Shown here one piece after another: positions 35,379 through 44,226 of a DNA stretch of 64,000 nucleotides. This DNA comes from Lachnospiraceae bacterium (GTDB lineage Bacteria; Bacillota; Clostridia; Lachnospirales; Lachnospiraceae). The position numbers and the translations under genes are program-made. The notes under the pieces are model-generated. The model was given only the letters and a program-made list of their open reading frames with translations. It was not told the origin of the DNA and did not search any database. The number at the start of each line of letters is the position of its first letter. Position 1 is the first letter of the stretch. The DNA is taken from positions 42,788-106,787 of the forward strand of contig JAFRGQ010000025.1 in the NCBI GenBank assembly GCA_017433725.1, given 5' to 3'.

Positions 35379-37154
35379 ATGTATTATTCAAGTGGTAACT
35401 ATGAAGCTTTCGCCCGTCCCCAAAAACCTGAAGGTGTAGATGATAAATCCGCCTATTTCGTCGGCACCGGCTTGGCTGCGCTCTCAGCGGGCTGCTTCCT
35501 GGTGCGGGATGCACAGATGCCCGGGGAAAATATCCATTTCTTTGAGCGAGATCCCATCGCCGGCGGAGCATGTGACGGCTGGAACTATCCCGAGATCGGC
35601 TACGTGATGCGCGGCGGACGGGAGATGGACAACCATTTCGAGGTTATGTGGGATCTGTTTCGTTCCATCCCGTCCATCGAGACCGAGGGCGTCAGCGTCC
35701 TGGACGAGTATTACTGGCTCAACAAGGCTGACCCTAACTACTCCCTTTGCCGCGTGACCGAGAAACAGGGGCAGGATGCGCATACGGATGGGAAGTTCTG
35801 CCTGAGCGACAAAGCCGCGCTGCAGCTGACCAAACTGATCTTTACACCGGACGAAGTGCTGGAAGGGAAGCGGATCACGGATGTTCTGGACGATGAGGTG
35901 CTGAACAGTAATTTCTGGACCTACTGGCGGACAATGTTCGCCTTCTACAACTGTAACAGCGCGTTGGAAATGAAGCGCTATATGCAGCGCTTCATCCACC
36001 ATATCGACGGCCTGCCGGATCTGCGGGCACTGCGTTTCACAAAGTATAACCAGTATGAGTCCATGATCCTGCCGATGGTCAAATATCTGGAGAACCACGG
36101 TGCGCAGTTCCATTTCAACACGCAGGTTCTGGACGTGCGCTTTGACATTCAGGGCGGCCGCAAGATAGCAAAGCGCGTGGAGCTGCTCTCGGAGGGCAAG
36201 CAGGAATACCTCGACCTCACGGAGCGTGACTATCTGTTCATCACCAATGGCAGCAATGTGGAGAACTCTTCTATCGGCGGACAGGAAAAAACATGTGAAT
36301 TTATTAAGGAGATTCGCCCCGGAGGTTCCTTCGACCTTTGGCGCAAGATCGCCGCGCAGGATCCCGCCTTCGGACACCCGGAGAAATTCTACGGTGATCC
36401 GGAGGAGTGCAACTGGATGGGGGTCACCGTCAACACGCTGGATGGGAAGATCCTACCCTATATCAAAAACATCTGCCAGCGTGACCCGCTGTCCGGGAAG
36501 GTGGTCACAGGCGGCATCGTGACGGCGCAGGATTCCGGATGGCTCCTGAGCTGGACAATCAACCGCCAGCCCCAATTCCACTCCCAGCCTAAGGACCAGT
36601 GTCTGGTGTGGCTTTACGGGCTATATACGGATCGTCCCGGCGACTATGTGAAGAAAGCCATGCGCGCGTGTACCGGCAGGGAGATCTGCATGGAATGGCT
36701 GTACCACATCGGCGTCCCTGTAGATCAAATCAATGAACTGGCAGAGAAAAGCGCCAAAACGATCCCTGTTATGATGCCTTTTGCCAGTGCGTACTTCATG
36801 CCGCGATGTGCCGGAGACCGCCCGGAGGTTGTCCCGGAAGGTGCCGTCAACTTTGCATTCCTTGGTAACTTTGCTGAGGTAGAAAGAGATACTGTGTTCA
36901 CTACGGAGTATTCCATGCGCACGGCCATGGTTGCGGTTTATACGCTTATGAATGTGGATCGCGGCGTTCCCGAGGTCTGGGGCAGCATATATGACATCCG
37001 TGATTTGCTGAAAGCAGCCATCAGCATGCGGGATGGCGCACTGCTCACCGAGATGAAGCTTGGATTCAAAGAAAAGATCGCTGTCGGCAAGGCACTTGAA
37101 TTTATCAAGGGAACAGACGTCGAAAAGCTTTTGCGCGAATATCATGTGATCTGA
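35379..37154 (+). CDS. ohyA: Oleate hydratase
   Basis: About 591 residues, FAD-dependent. The dinucleotide-binding fold GTGLAALSAGCFLVRD, then FFERDPIAGGACDGW and RGGREMDNHFEVMWDL carry the FAD-binding and catalytic acid regions of the family. It adds water to cis-9 unsaturated fatty acids to give 10-hydroxystearate-type products, detoxifying host or dietary oleate. Of two ATGs, 35379 lies 7 bases from AAGGAGG and is preferred over 35373. GC content looks higher than that of its upstream neighbours, suggesting a different origin for this gene. Confidence 0.95.
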   Translation: MYYSSGNYEAFARPQKPEGVDDKSAYFVGTGLAALSAGCFLVRDAQMPGENIHFFERDPIAGGACDGWNYPEIGYVMRGGREMDNHFEVMWDLFRSIPSIETEGVSVLDEYYWLNKADPNYSLCRVTEKQGQDAHTDGKFCLSDKAALQLTKLIFTPDEVLEGKRITDVLDDEVLNSNFWTYWRTMFAFYNCNSALEMKRYMQRFIHHIDGLPDLRALRFTKYNQYESMILPMVKYLENHGAQFHFNTQVLDVRFDIQGGRKIAKRVELLSEGKQEYLDLTERDYLFITNGSNVENSSIGGQEKTCEFIKEIRPGGSFDLWRKIAAQDPAFGHPEKFYGDPEECNWMGVTVNTLDGKILPYIKNICQRDPLSGKVVTGGIVTAQDSGWLLSWTINRQPQFHSQPKDQCLVWLYGLYTDRPGDYVKKAMRACTGREICMEWLYHIGVPVDQINELAEKSAKTIPVMMPFASAYFMPRCAGDRPEVVPEGAVNFAFLGNFAEVERDTVFTTEYSMRTAMVAVYTLMNVDRGVPEVWGSIYDIRDLLKAAISMRDGALLTEMKLGFKEKIAVGKALEFIKGTDVEKLLREYHVI

Positions 37155-37203
37155 TCACGATGTTTCTCATTCTTATCATCGATGAGAACAAGCGTTTTCA
37201 TAG

Positions 37204-37601
37204 GGCAAGATTCGCCTGTGGACCACATTTTCCGCATTTGGCGTTTTGCGGTCTTCGGCAATCTTGATGGGGATCGTGTTTCCCCATACCCTCGCTTTGT
37301 TAAAAATGATTGTACTGGGCGAGATGCCAGGGGTAGCCGTATCAGATTTGATACGGCTGCCCTTTTTTCCGCTTTGATGAAATGCGGAGAATTTATTAGA
37401 CAGGCTGAATAAAAACGGAGAAAAAACTCCGTTGGTCAATGTGGACATGTGAACCAAGATGGCCATTTTGAAAATCGCTGTATCAGTAAAAGCGATTGAA
37501 AAATGAATTCGAGGGTATGGGGAGCGTAATCCCCATCAAGGTTGCCTGAATATGCCATTTCCCGAAATCGGGTAATGCGTCAGACACAGGCGAATCTTGC
37601 C
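37204..37601. repeat. ~90-base inverted repeats flanking a 217-base segment
   Basis: The left arm 37204-37293 and right arm 37511-37601 are inverted. The outer 17 bases (GGCAAGATTCGCCTGTG) are identical and the inner CTTGATGGGGAT and CCCCATACCCTC blocks match, while the middle has diverged. The enclosed segment holds a terminator and no gene. It lies next to an element encoding a serine recombinase. Confidence 0.75.
37331..37368 (+). terminator. Terminator downstream of ohyA
   Basis: GGGTAGCCGTATCA pairs with TGATACGGCTGCCC, one G-T pair, followed by TTTTTT. It lies inside the inverted-repeat segment. Confidence 0.88.
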
Positions 37602-38183
37602 TTGAAAAGTATTGACTCCTAAAGCATGAAAGCAAACTTTCATACTGACGTTTGTGAAAATGCTCTTACAAGCATTTTCACTGCACTGAATAATGAAAAC
37701 TCAGCGAAGTCTTTTTCTTTAAACTCTCAGAGGGTGTATCCGGTAGGGATGGTTATATACCGTGAGACAGATGAAAAGATTGGCGATGGACAGCAATCGA
37801 AATAGCCGTTTTACATTTATGCAGCAGATCTAAGCAGATCAGCTGCATTTCTTTTTTGAATAAATGGTATTCGGAGGTTTTCCTCAGCCCTGTTTTTCTG
37901 GGATTTATGGAAGGAGAAGCGCTTCGATCAAATGTCATTTGGGAAAGTTTTGAAAAAAATTGCATCCCCATGGTTCCCTTCACTGCTGTTTTTCTGGGGT
38001 TATTGGAGGAAGAGATATTCCTGTTCACGTCATACAAACAGTATTTGCCGTAAAAAGTTTTCTGAGACGACTTTCCTGGAGGCGGATTTCTTTGTGAATA
38101 GTGAAGGGAATAAACATTTGACAGCAAGGATCGCAACCGGCCGGGGATCCGTACTGCCAGCTACAAGAGAAAGGAGTCAATAC
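37602..38183. other. Non-coding stretch before repA
   Basis: It holds a GAAAATGCTCTTACAAGCATTTTC stem-loop near 37656, a terminator-like hairpin at 37820-37857 (TGCAGC with GCTGCA, then CTTTTTT), and a ~28-base direct repeat (CTGTTTTTCTGGG...) near 37888 and 37986. Open frames here lack ribosome sites. It may contain the control region or origin of the adjacent replication module; nothing proves this. Confidence 0.45.
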
Positions 38184-38936
38184 ATGGACACAATAAAAAA
38201 CGCTGCCGTTTATATGAGTCAGGATACACGTATTACGCAATACCTGCCGTATCCGCAATATCTGCTTACACTGGATATTTCCGGGACGGCGAAGGTGCTG
38301 TACGCATTATTACTGAACCGCGCAACTCTGTCTCAACGGAATGCGTGGATAGACGATAAAGGTTATGTTTACATCGTCTACACCATAGATGCGATGACAG
38401 AAGATCTTAGAAAGAGCCGTACGACTGTTAAGCACGCGCTCTCGGAGTTGGATCAATGTGGTTTGCTGGAGCGCAGACCCGCTGGTTTTGGAAGGCCAAA
38501 TCATCTGTATGTGAAGCTGATAGAAGGTCAGATTTCAGACATGAGACAGGAAAGAAAGCTGCCCCGGGGATGGCAGGAATCCGGACCCAGAATAGGACGG
38601 AAATCTGCATTTGGCGGGGACGGATTGCCGGCCTCTAATAACTATAAGAATAACAAGATACAGAACAACCTGAGTGGAGTAATGGAGCAGTGCACAGCGT
38701 ACGGTCGGTATCAGAACATTCTTCTCTTGGATACGGAATACTCCGATCTTCAAAAGGAATTTCCTGATGATCTCGAGCGCTTTATCGGAGAAATGAGCAA
38801 TTATCTTGCGGCAACTGGCAAGACATATACGAATTATGCGGCGGCGCTTCACATGTGGGCGGCCAATGACAAGAAGACACTGATCAAGAAGCCAGAGCTT
38901 AAAGACTATTCATGTGAGGAAGGAGAAAGCTATTGA
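38184..38936 (+). CDS. Replication initiator protein A, RepA_N family
   Basis: 250 residues. The N-terminal winged-helix domain (YPQYLLTLDISGTAKVLYALLLNR, TAMTEDLRKSRTTVKHALSEL-like region) is typical of RepA_N initiators of Firmicute plasmids and integrative elements. The start at 38184 has AAAGGAG; the frame extends upstream without a site. It overlaps the DnaC-like gene (TGATG). It implies an element capable of autonomous replication at some stage. Confidence 0.85.
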   Translation: MDTIKNAAVYMSQDTRITQYLPYPQYLLTLDISGTAKVLYALLLNRATLSQRNAWIDDKGYVYIVYTIDAMTEDLRKSRTTVKHALSELDQCGLLERRPAGFGRPNHLYVKLIEGQISDMRQERKLPRGWQESGPRIGRKSAFGGDGLPASNNYKNNKIQNNLSGVMEQCTAYGRYQNILLLDTEYSDLQKEFPDDLERFIGEMSNYLAATGKTYTNYAAALHMWAANDKKTLIKKPELKDYSCEEGESY

Positions 38937-39766
38937 TGATGGATACTATGGTTTTGAGAACGGCGGACATTACGACGGAAACCGATCTGAATGGGGACTT
39001 TCTGAAAGATGGATTGTTGCATTGCGGTGTCTGCGGTGAGCCGAAAGAACGGCTCTTTTCCGGTGGACAATTACTTCCCGGCCTGAAGTTGTATAAACAC
39101 CCTTTGATGTGCGCCTGTGAACGAAAAGCGCGGGAAACGGAAGAGAGGCGCCTGCTGGAACAAAAGCATGAGTCGGAGGTCCAGCGCCTGAAAGAGAAGT
39201 GCTTCGATCATCGGATCATGGGATCCTGGACATTTGAACAGTCGATTCTGGATGATCAAAAACTGAAGATCGGTCGAAAGTATGTGGAGAACTGGCCGGA
39301 TGTATTACAAAAGGATCTCGGCCTGCTCCTCTGGGGTAAGGTGGGAACCGGCAAGACCTATTTTGCGGCTTCCATCGCAAATGCACTGCTTTATAAAGAA
39401 GTCCCTGTACGGATGACTAATCTGGCGGCGATCATGAACTGCAGGTATGAAGAAAGGGCCGATCTGATCAAATCATTTCGTCAGTACGATCTCCTGATCA
39501 TCGATGACTTTGGAATGGAGCGTGATACATCCTTTGGAATGGAAACCGTGTATCAGGTGATCGATGGCAGGTATCTGGATCATAAACCGTTGATCCTGAC
39601 GACGAATCTATCGCTGGTGGCACTGAAGAATCCGCCTGATATCGATCACAGGCGTATCTACGATAGAGTGCTGGAAATGACTACCGGCGTCCGCTTTCTT
39701 GGAGCGAATCTTCGGGAGGTGCAAAGCAAGGCCAGGAAAGAAACGCTTGATCAGATACTGAAATGA
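38936..39766 (+). CDS. DnaC/IstB-type helicase-loader ATPase
   Basis: 276 residues. A Cys-containing N-terminal part (LLHCGVCGEPKE, MCACERKAR) is followed by an AAA+ domain with Walker A (LLWGKVGTGKTYFA) and Walker B (LLIIDDFG). Such proteins load DnaB at element origins. The start overlaps the repA stop. The cysteines suggest a zinc site as in other DnaC-like proteins of these elements. Confidence 0.88.
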   Translation: MMDTMVLRTADITTETDLNGDFLKDGLLHCGVCGEPKERLFSGGQLLPGLKLYKHPLMCACERKARETEERRLLEQKHESEVQRLKEKCFDHRIMGSWTFEQSILDDQKLKIGRKYVENWPDVLQKDLGLLLWGKVGTGKTYFAASIANALLYKEVPVRMTNLAAIMNCRYEERADLIKSFRQYDLLIIDDFGMERDTSFGMETVYQVIDGRYLDHKPLILTTNLSLVALKNPPDIDHRRIYDRVLEMTTGVRFLGANLREVQSKARKETLDQILK

Positions 39767-39783
39767 AGGTGCGACATTAAAAC

Positions 39784-39975
39784 TTGGAGGAGGGATGCAA
39801 TACGGAGTATAAAAGAAAAGATGGTCTGGATCTGTTTGCAGATTTCCTCGGAGAAATGATCCTGAAGTATGCAGATGTAATTGATTTTGCGTCTCTCGCT
39901 GACCCAGACATAAATAATGAGGAAACATCCGGGAAAACAATTATTAAGGATAAAAGCATTGAAAGCAAACTGTAA
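39784..39975 (+). CDS. Possible small acidic protein
   Basis: 63 codons from a TTG, with GAAGGTG about 12 bases upstream. The sequence (LDLFADFLGEMILKYADVIDF) could form an amphipathic helix. It fills the position where element modules often carry a small accessory gene, but I do not recognise it. Confidence 0.3.
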   Translation: MEEGCNTEYKRKDGLDLFADFLGEMILKYADVIDFASLADPDINNEETSGKTIIKDKSIESKL

Positions 39976-39987
39976 ACATGTTATAGT
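39959..39987 (+). promoter_or_regulatory. Promoter of the DUF1016 gene
   Basis: TTGAAA at 39959-39964 and TATAGT at 39982-39987 with a 17-base spacer. Transcription would begin near 39994, just before the hairpin at 40013. Confidence 0.65.
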
Positions 39988-40012
39988 GAATTCGTGAGCA
40001 TTATGTCCAAAC

Positions 40013-40040
40013 AAGGAAGAGCTAAGGCTCTTCCTTTTCA
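40013..40040 (+). terminator. Hairpin between promoter and DUF1016 start
   Basis: AAGGAAGAGCTAAGGCTCTTCCTT is a near-perfect palindrome followed by TTTC. It lies in the leader between the promoter and the ATG at 40067, so it may attenuate; the T run is short. Confidence 0.5.
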
Positions 40041-40066
40041 CCATATAAAAAGGCAAGAGGATTAAT

Positions 40067-41194
40067 ATGAGCGAAGTGATTCGATATGACGAGGAATTCA
40101 ATGAGCTGTTTGATAAGGCAGGGCGGTTGATTGAGAATGCGCGAAGTGCCATTGGTTCCATGGCAAACATGCTGACGGTATATTCCAGTTTTCAAATGGG
40201 GAAATATATTGTTGAGCAGGAGCAAAAGGGTGAGAACAGGGCAAAGTACGGCACGCAGGTACTGGATTCACTTTCTTCCTTTTTGACAGAAAAATTCGGA
40301 AGAGGGTTCTCCAGAACCAATATTGCAAGTATGCGCAAGTTCTATTTGATCTACAAAGATCGCGAAGCTCAAATTGTGCAATCGGGAATCGCACAATTGC
40401 CGGCCTTTCAAAACAGTGGAATTGTGCAGTCGGAAATCGCACAATCAACAATCAAAAGTGAATGGCCGTTCTGCTTGAGTTGGACACATTATCAGGTACT
40501 CATGCGGATTGAAGATCCGACTGAACGCGCTTTCTATGAGAAAGAAGCATTTGATCAGTGCTGGGATGTCAAGAGCCTGAAGCGTCAATATCATTCAAGT
40601 CTCTATGAGCGGCTTGCGCTCAGCAGGGACAAGTCGGATGTGATGCGCCTGGCGAATGAGGGGAGCACGCCGTATAAACCGGAGGATATTCTTCACACAC
40701 CTTATGTATTGGAGTTCACCGGGCTGGAGGATAAGGCAGCATATCATGAAAGTGATCTGGAAACTGCTGTTCTCGGTAAGCTGCAAAGCTTCATGTTGGA
40801 GATGGGAAAAGGCTTTCTTTTCGAAAAGAAGCAGCGCCGATTTGTATTCAACGAGAAGAACTATTATCTTGATCTCGTCCTGTATAACCGCTTTCTGCGC
40901 AGCTATGTTCTGATCGATTTTAAGATTGATGAACTGACTCATCAGGATCTGGGACAGATGCAGATGTACGTCAACTATTATGACCGGTACGTTATCACGC
41001 AGGAGGAAAACCCGACGATTGGCATCCTGATGTGTAAAGAGGCTGACAAAGAACTGGTAGAGCTGACACTTCCGGAGAACAGTCATATCTATGCGCAGGA
41101 ATATAAGCTGTATCTGCCGGATAAGGCTTTACTGCAGCAAAAACTGCATGAATGGATTGAGGAAGCACAGGCAGAACAGGAAGACAGGGAATAA
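40067..41194 (+). CDS. DUF1016/YhcG family PD-(D/E)XK nuclease-like protein
   Basis: 375 residues with the N-terminal DUF1016 helical domain (YSSFQMGKYIVEQEQ, FSRTNIASMRKFYLIY) and a C-terminal PDDEXK nuclease domain (YYLDLVLYNRFLRSYVLIDFKI, HQDLGQMQMYVNYYDRYV, NPTIGILMCK). The Asp, Asp and Lys expected for catalysis appear intact. These genes are common on mobile elements and near restriction or defence loci; the molecular role is poorly known. A small IVQSxIAQ repeat occurs near residues 105-127. Confidence 0.88.
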   Translation: MSEVIRYDEEFNELFDKAGRLIENARSAIGSMANMLTVYSSFQMGKYIVEQEQKGENRAKYGTQVLDSLSSFLTEKFGRGFSRTNIASMRKFYLIYKDREAQIVQSGIAQLPAFQNSGIVQSEIAQSTIKSEWPFCLSWTHYQVLMRIEDPTERAFYEKEAFDQCWDVKSLKRQYHSSLYERLALSRDKSDVMRLANEGSTPYKPEDILHTPYVLEFTGLEDKAAYHESDLETAVLGKLQSFMLEMGKGFLFEKKQRRFVFNEKNYYLDLVLYNRFLRSYVLIDFKIDELTHQDLGQMQMYVNYYDRYVITQEENPTIGILMCKEADKELVELTLPENSHIYAQEYKLYLPDKALLQQKLHEWIEEAQAEQEDRE

Positions 41195-41223
41195 CCATAT
41201 TATTTCGGGTGGAGGACGCTTCT

Positions 41224-43209
41224 ATGCCGGAACAGGAAAAAACAAAGGTATATATTTATACACGCGTATCAACAGCGCTCCAGATCGATGGGTTTTCTCT
41301 GGAAGCCCAAAAGACCCGTATGAGAGCCTTCGCTGATTATAACAACTATCAGATTGTGCGGGAATACGAAGATGCCGGCAGATCCGGACGATCTATAGAA
41401 GGCCGCGAACAATTTCGCCAGATGATCAGCGACATTCAGTCGGATCGTGACGGGATCTCATTCGTGCTGGTGTATAAGCTCTCACGTTTCGGGAGGAATG
41501 CGGCAGATGTGCTGAACACACTGCAGATTATGCAGGATTTTGGCGTCAATCTTATCTGCGTAGAGGATGGTATCGACTCCTCAAAGGATGCTGGAAAGCT
41601 GATCATATCTGTATTGTCTGCAGTCGCAGAGATCGAAAAAGAAAATATCCGTACTCAGACGATGGAAGGCCGGATGCAAAAAGCACGGGAAGGCCGGTGG
41701 AACGGCGGGCAGGCTCCTTATGGCTATCGCTTGGAAAAAGGCGGTCTGCTGTATATCGAAGAAGAGGAAGCGAAAGCGATACGCGTCATGTTCGACCAGT
41801 ATGTGAATACGGATTTGGGAGCGAACGGTATTGCAAAATATCTGGAAAATCATGGGATTCATAAAATTCCAAGGCAGAATAGCACCAATGAATTGTTTGC
41901 TGCCGGGGTTATTCGCCGGATGCTTGCCAATCCGGTATATGTCGGAAAGATCGCCTATGGCCGCAGGCGTACACAGAAGGTGAAAGGCACACGGGATGAA
42001 TACAAACAGGTTCATCAGGATGATTATTTACTGGTAGAAGGTCTCCATGAGCCAATTATTTCAGAGGAGATCTGGGAAGCCGCGCAGGCCAAGATGCGGG
42101 TGCAGGCGAAGAAATACGAGCATGTGAACAAGCAAAAGGACGAACGCACGCATCTCCTTACGGGCATCGTGAAATGTCCGGTCTGCGGTGCAGGCATGTA
42201 TGCCAACAAATGCATCAAGTATAAAAAGGATGGCACCAAATATAAGGATTTCTTTTATTATGGATGCAAGCACCGTGCTATGAACCGCGGCCACAAATGC
42301 GATTACAGAAAGCAGATCAATGAGGAACTGCTGGATGCGGCAGTGGCGGAGGTGATCACAAAACTTGTCAGTAAGCCTAAATTCGCCTCTATGATGAAAG
42401 AAAAGATCAACATGGAAGTGGATACGACCGTAATAGATCAGGAAATCTCGAATTACCGGAAGCAACTTCGTCATAGCTACGCGCTTAAGGACAAATTGAT
42501 CGAGGAGATTGATGGGCTGGATCTCGAAGATAAACATTATAACCGCCGTAAATCAGATCTCGATGACCGCCTGTATAAAGCATATGATCACATCGAAGAA
42601 TATGAAAAGCTCCTGCAGAGTGTGCGGGCAAAGAGGACTGCTATCGAGGCCGAGAAGATAACGGGTCAGAATATCTACCAAATCCTGATCTGCTTTGACA
42701 AGTTGTATAAAGCGATGGACGAGGTGGATCGCAGGAGACTGATGGAGTCTCTGATCGAAGAGATACAGGTGTATCCTGAAAAACAGCCCAACGGACAATG
42801 GCTAAAATCCATGCAGTTTAAGCTGCCGATCATAGAGGACAGTTTTGAGATGAGTTTGGACAATGGATCGCAAACTGAGACGGTTGTTCTTCTTTCCAAG
42901 GGAAATATACCGAGTGAGAAGGTCCGTGTGGAATTCGATTTGAAAGACATGGATATGTCCGGCTTTCAGCAGGGGGCTACATACGAACAAATCCAGAAAT
43001 GGGTTCAGGAGAAATACGGATTCCATGTTACACATCTGAATATCGCCCAGGTAAAGAGGAAACACGGGATCATCGAACGGGAGAATTATAACAAACCGAA
43101 ATCAGATGAAAGCAGGCAGCCAGGATGCCGGGAGGAAAAGATCAAAGCGATTGAAGAGGCACTGAAGGCGTTTCAAATGATAAAAGATATTTCTCCATCT
43201 TTGCATTAA
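41224..43209 (+). CDS. Large serine recombinase with an RlmD-like C-terminal module
   Basis: About 661 residues. The resolvase domain has catalytic Ser16 in YTRVSTALQ and YKLSRFGRNAADVL; the recombinase domain follows (GYRLEKGGLLYIEEEEAKAI), then a zinc ribbon (CPVCGAGMYANKC with the distal CKHRAMNRGHKC) and a coiled coil. The last ~70 residues (IQKWVQEKYGFHVTHLNIAQ onward) closely match the tail of the methyltransferase at 30029-31723. GTGGAGG supports the ATG at 41224. It probably catalyses integration and excision of the surrounding element. Confidence 0.93.
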   Translation: MPEQEKTKVYIYTRVSTALQIDGFSLEAQKTRMRAFADYNNYQIVREYEDAGRSGRSIEGREQFRQMISDIQSDRDGISFVLVYKLSRFGRNAADVLNTLQIMQDFGVNLICVEDGIDSSKDAGKLIISVLSAVAEIEKENIRTQTMEGRMQKAREGRWNGGQAPYGYRLEKGGLLYIEEEEAKAIRVMFDQYVNTDLGANGIAKYLENHGIHKIPRQNSTNELFAAGVIRRMLANPVYVGKIAYGRRRTQKVKGTRDEYKQVHQDDYLLVEGLHEPIISEEIWEAAQAKMRVQAKKYEHVNKQKDERTHLLTGIVKCPVCGAGMYANKCIKYKKDGTKYKDFFYYGCKHRAMNRGHKCDYRKQINEELLDAAVAEVITKLVSKPKFASMMKEKINMEVDTTVIDQEISNYRKQLRHSYALKDKLIEEIDGLDLEDKHYNRRKSDLDDRLYKAYDHIEEYEKLLQSVRAKRTAIEAEKITGQNIYQILICFDKLYKAMDEVDRRRLMESLIEEIQVYPEKQPNGQWLKSMQFKLPIIEDSFEMSLDNGSQTETVVLLSKGNIPSEKVRVEFDLKDMDMSGFQQGATYEQIQKWVQEKYGFHVTHLNIAQVKRKHGIIERENYNKPKSDESRQPGCREEKIKAIEEALKAFQMIKDISPSLH

Positions 43210-43248
43210 GAATGATTCTTTGGAGGGTGCTGTTGGAGGAGATGAAAT

Positions 43249-44043
43249 ATGATTACAGAGTATACCAAAGTCAGAACCCTCGTATCAAAAGAAGGTTATC
43301 CTGCGGGTACGATTGGCGTTGTGGTTAGTATTTACACTAATGGACCTGCATGTGAAGTTGAATTATGGGATGAGAAAGAATGTCCGGTAAATGTCGTCAC
43401 TTATCTATTAAGCGAAGTTGAAGCAATTCAGGATAATCAAGAGCTTATAACTATGACCTTTGGAGACTTTACGGAATTTGCCATTTCATGTTCCTTTTAT
43501 GATTCATGCCATGATACAGAACTTTCGGTTTTCGTAAAAGGGAATAACATTCTGGCATTTGAGAGAAATGGTAAGCTTTTAACGACACGCTGGGACCTTG
43601 ATGACCTGGTTCTTTGGCTGAAGGGATTTATAGGAAAACTGGAAGAAGATCCTTATCCTGTGGATGTTGAAGGCGACTATGCTGCGGAAAAAGGCCTTAA
43701 AGCGCATGAGTTTGACAGTGATAATGATGAAGAATTCGATGCATATTATGACAGGCTTTATGAATGGAATCTCCGTCACAGATGGCATCCTGCTTCCGCC
43801 GGAGCTATTCTTGCGGATGTGTATTTTCAGCTGATTGGGGACAGTATCGAGGTTTCCTGGAATAATACGGATGCGGAAGAAGAGGTGACATTTAGGAATC
43901 TTTTAGGAGGCGCTCGTGTCGGCAGAAAGTTGTTTGTGTCTGCGGTTGATTCATTTATTCAGGCATATACCAGACATTGGGAGAATGTTTGCACTAATAA
44001 AAATTTTTCGGGGCAGTCGCAGACAACCTGCTCAAATTTTTGA
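43249..44043 (+). CDS. Hypothetical protein with N-terminal DUF4926-like domain, possible immunity protein
   Basis: 264 residues. Residues 3-60 (TKVRTLVSKEGYPAGTIGVVVSIY, CEVELWDE) resemble DUF4926, a small SH3-like domain often seen in antitoxin or immunity contexts. The remainder is acidic (EFDSDNDEEFDAYYDRLYEW) with no recognised motif. No toxin is visible next to it. It follows the recombinase by 39 bases. The function is unknown. Confidence 0.5.
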   Translation: MITEYTKVRTLVSKEGYPAGTIGVVVSIYTNGPACEVELWDEKECPVNVVTYLLSEVEAIQDNQELITMTFGDFTEFAISCSFYDSCHDTELSVFVKGNNILAFERNGKLLTTRWDLDDLVLWLKGFIGKLEEDPYPVDVEGDYAAEKGLKAHEFDSDNDEEFDAYYDRLYEWNLRHRWHPASAGAILADVYFQLIGDSIEVSWNNTDAEEEVTFRNLLGGARVGRKLFVSAVDSFIQAYTRHWENVCTNKNFSGQSQTTCSNF

Positions 44044-44055
44044 TAAAGGTGTAGT

Positions 44056-44226
44056 ATGGAAAACATGGAATGGCATGACAGCGAGAATATAGATCAGATA
44101 TTTAAGATCTTTGTTGACGGAAGACCTGAGTATCCGGTAGTATGTCCGGATTGTGGTGAAAAAAGCGGACATAAAGACTCCCGCGGCGGACCAGCAAGTT
44201 CGGAGATTCAATCTCCGAGAAGCTGA
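44056..44226 (+). pseudogene. Truncated small zinc-knuckle protein
   Basis: 56 codons starting MENMEWHDSENIDQIFKIF, with VVCPDCGEKSG, which is the start of a longer zinc-binding family as far as I recall. After about residue 44 the sequence is unrelated and it stops, because it runs into another gene fragment in a different frame. Confidence 0.5.

Noticed and set aside
37932-38183. N-terminal extension of the RepA frame
   Set aside because: The ~84 upstream codons lack a ribosome site and read like random sequence; AAAGGAG before ATG 38184 marks the true start.
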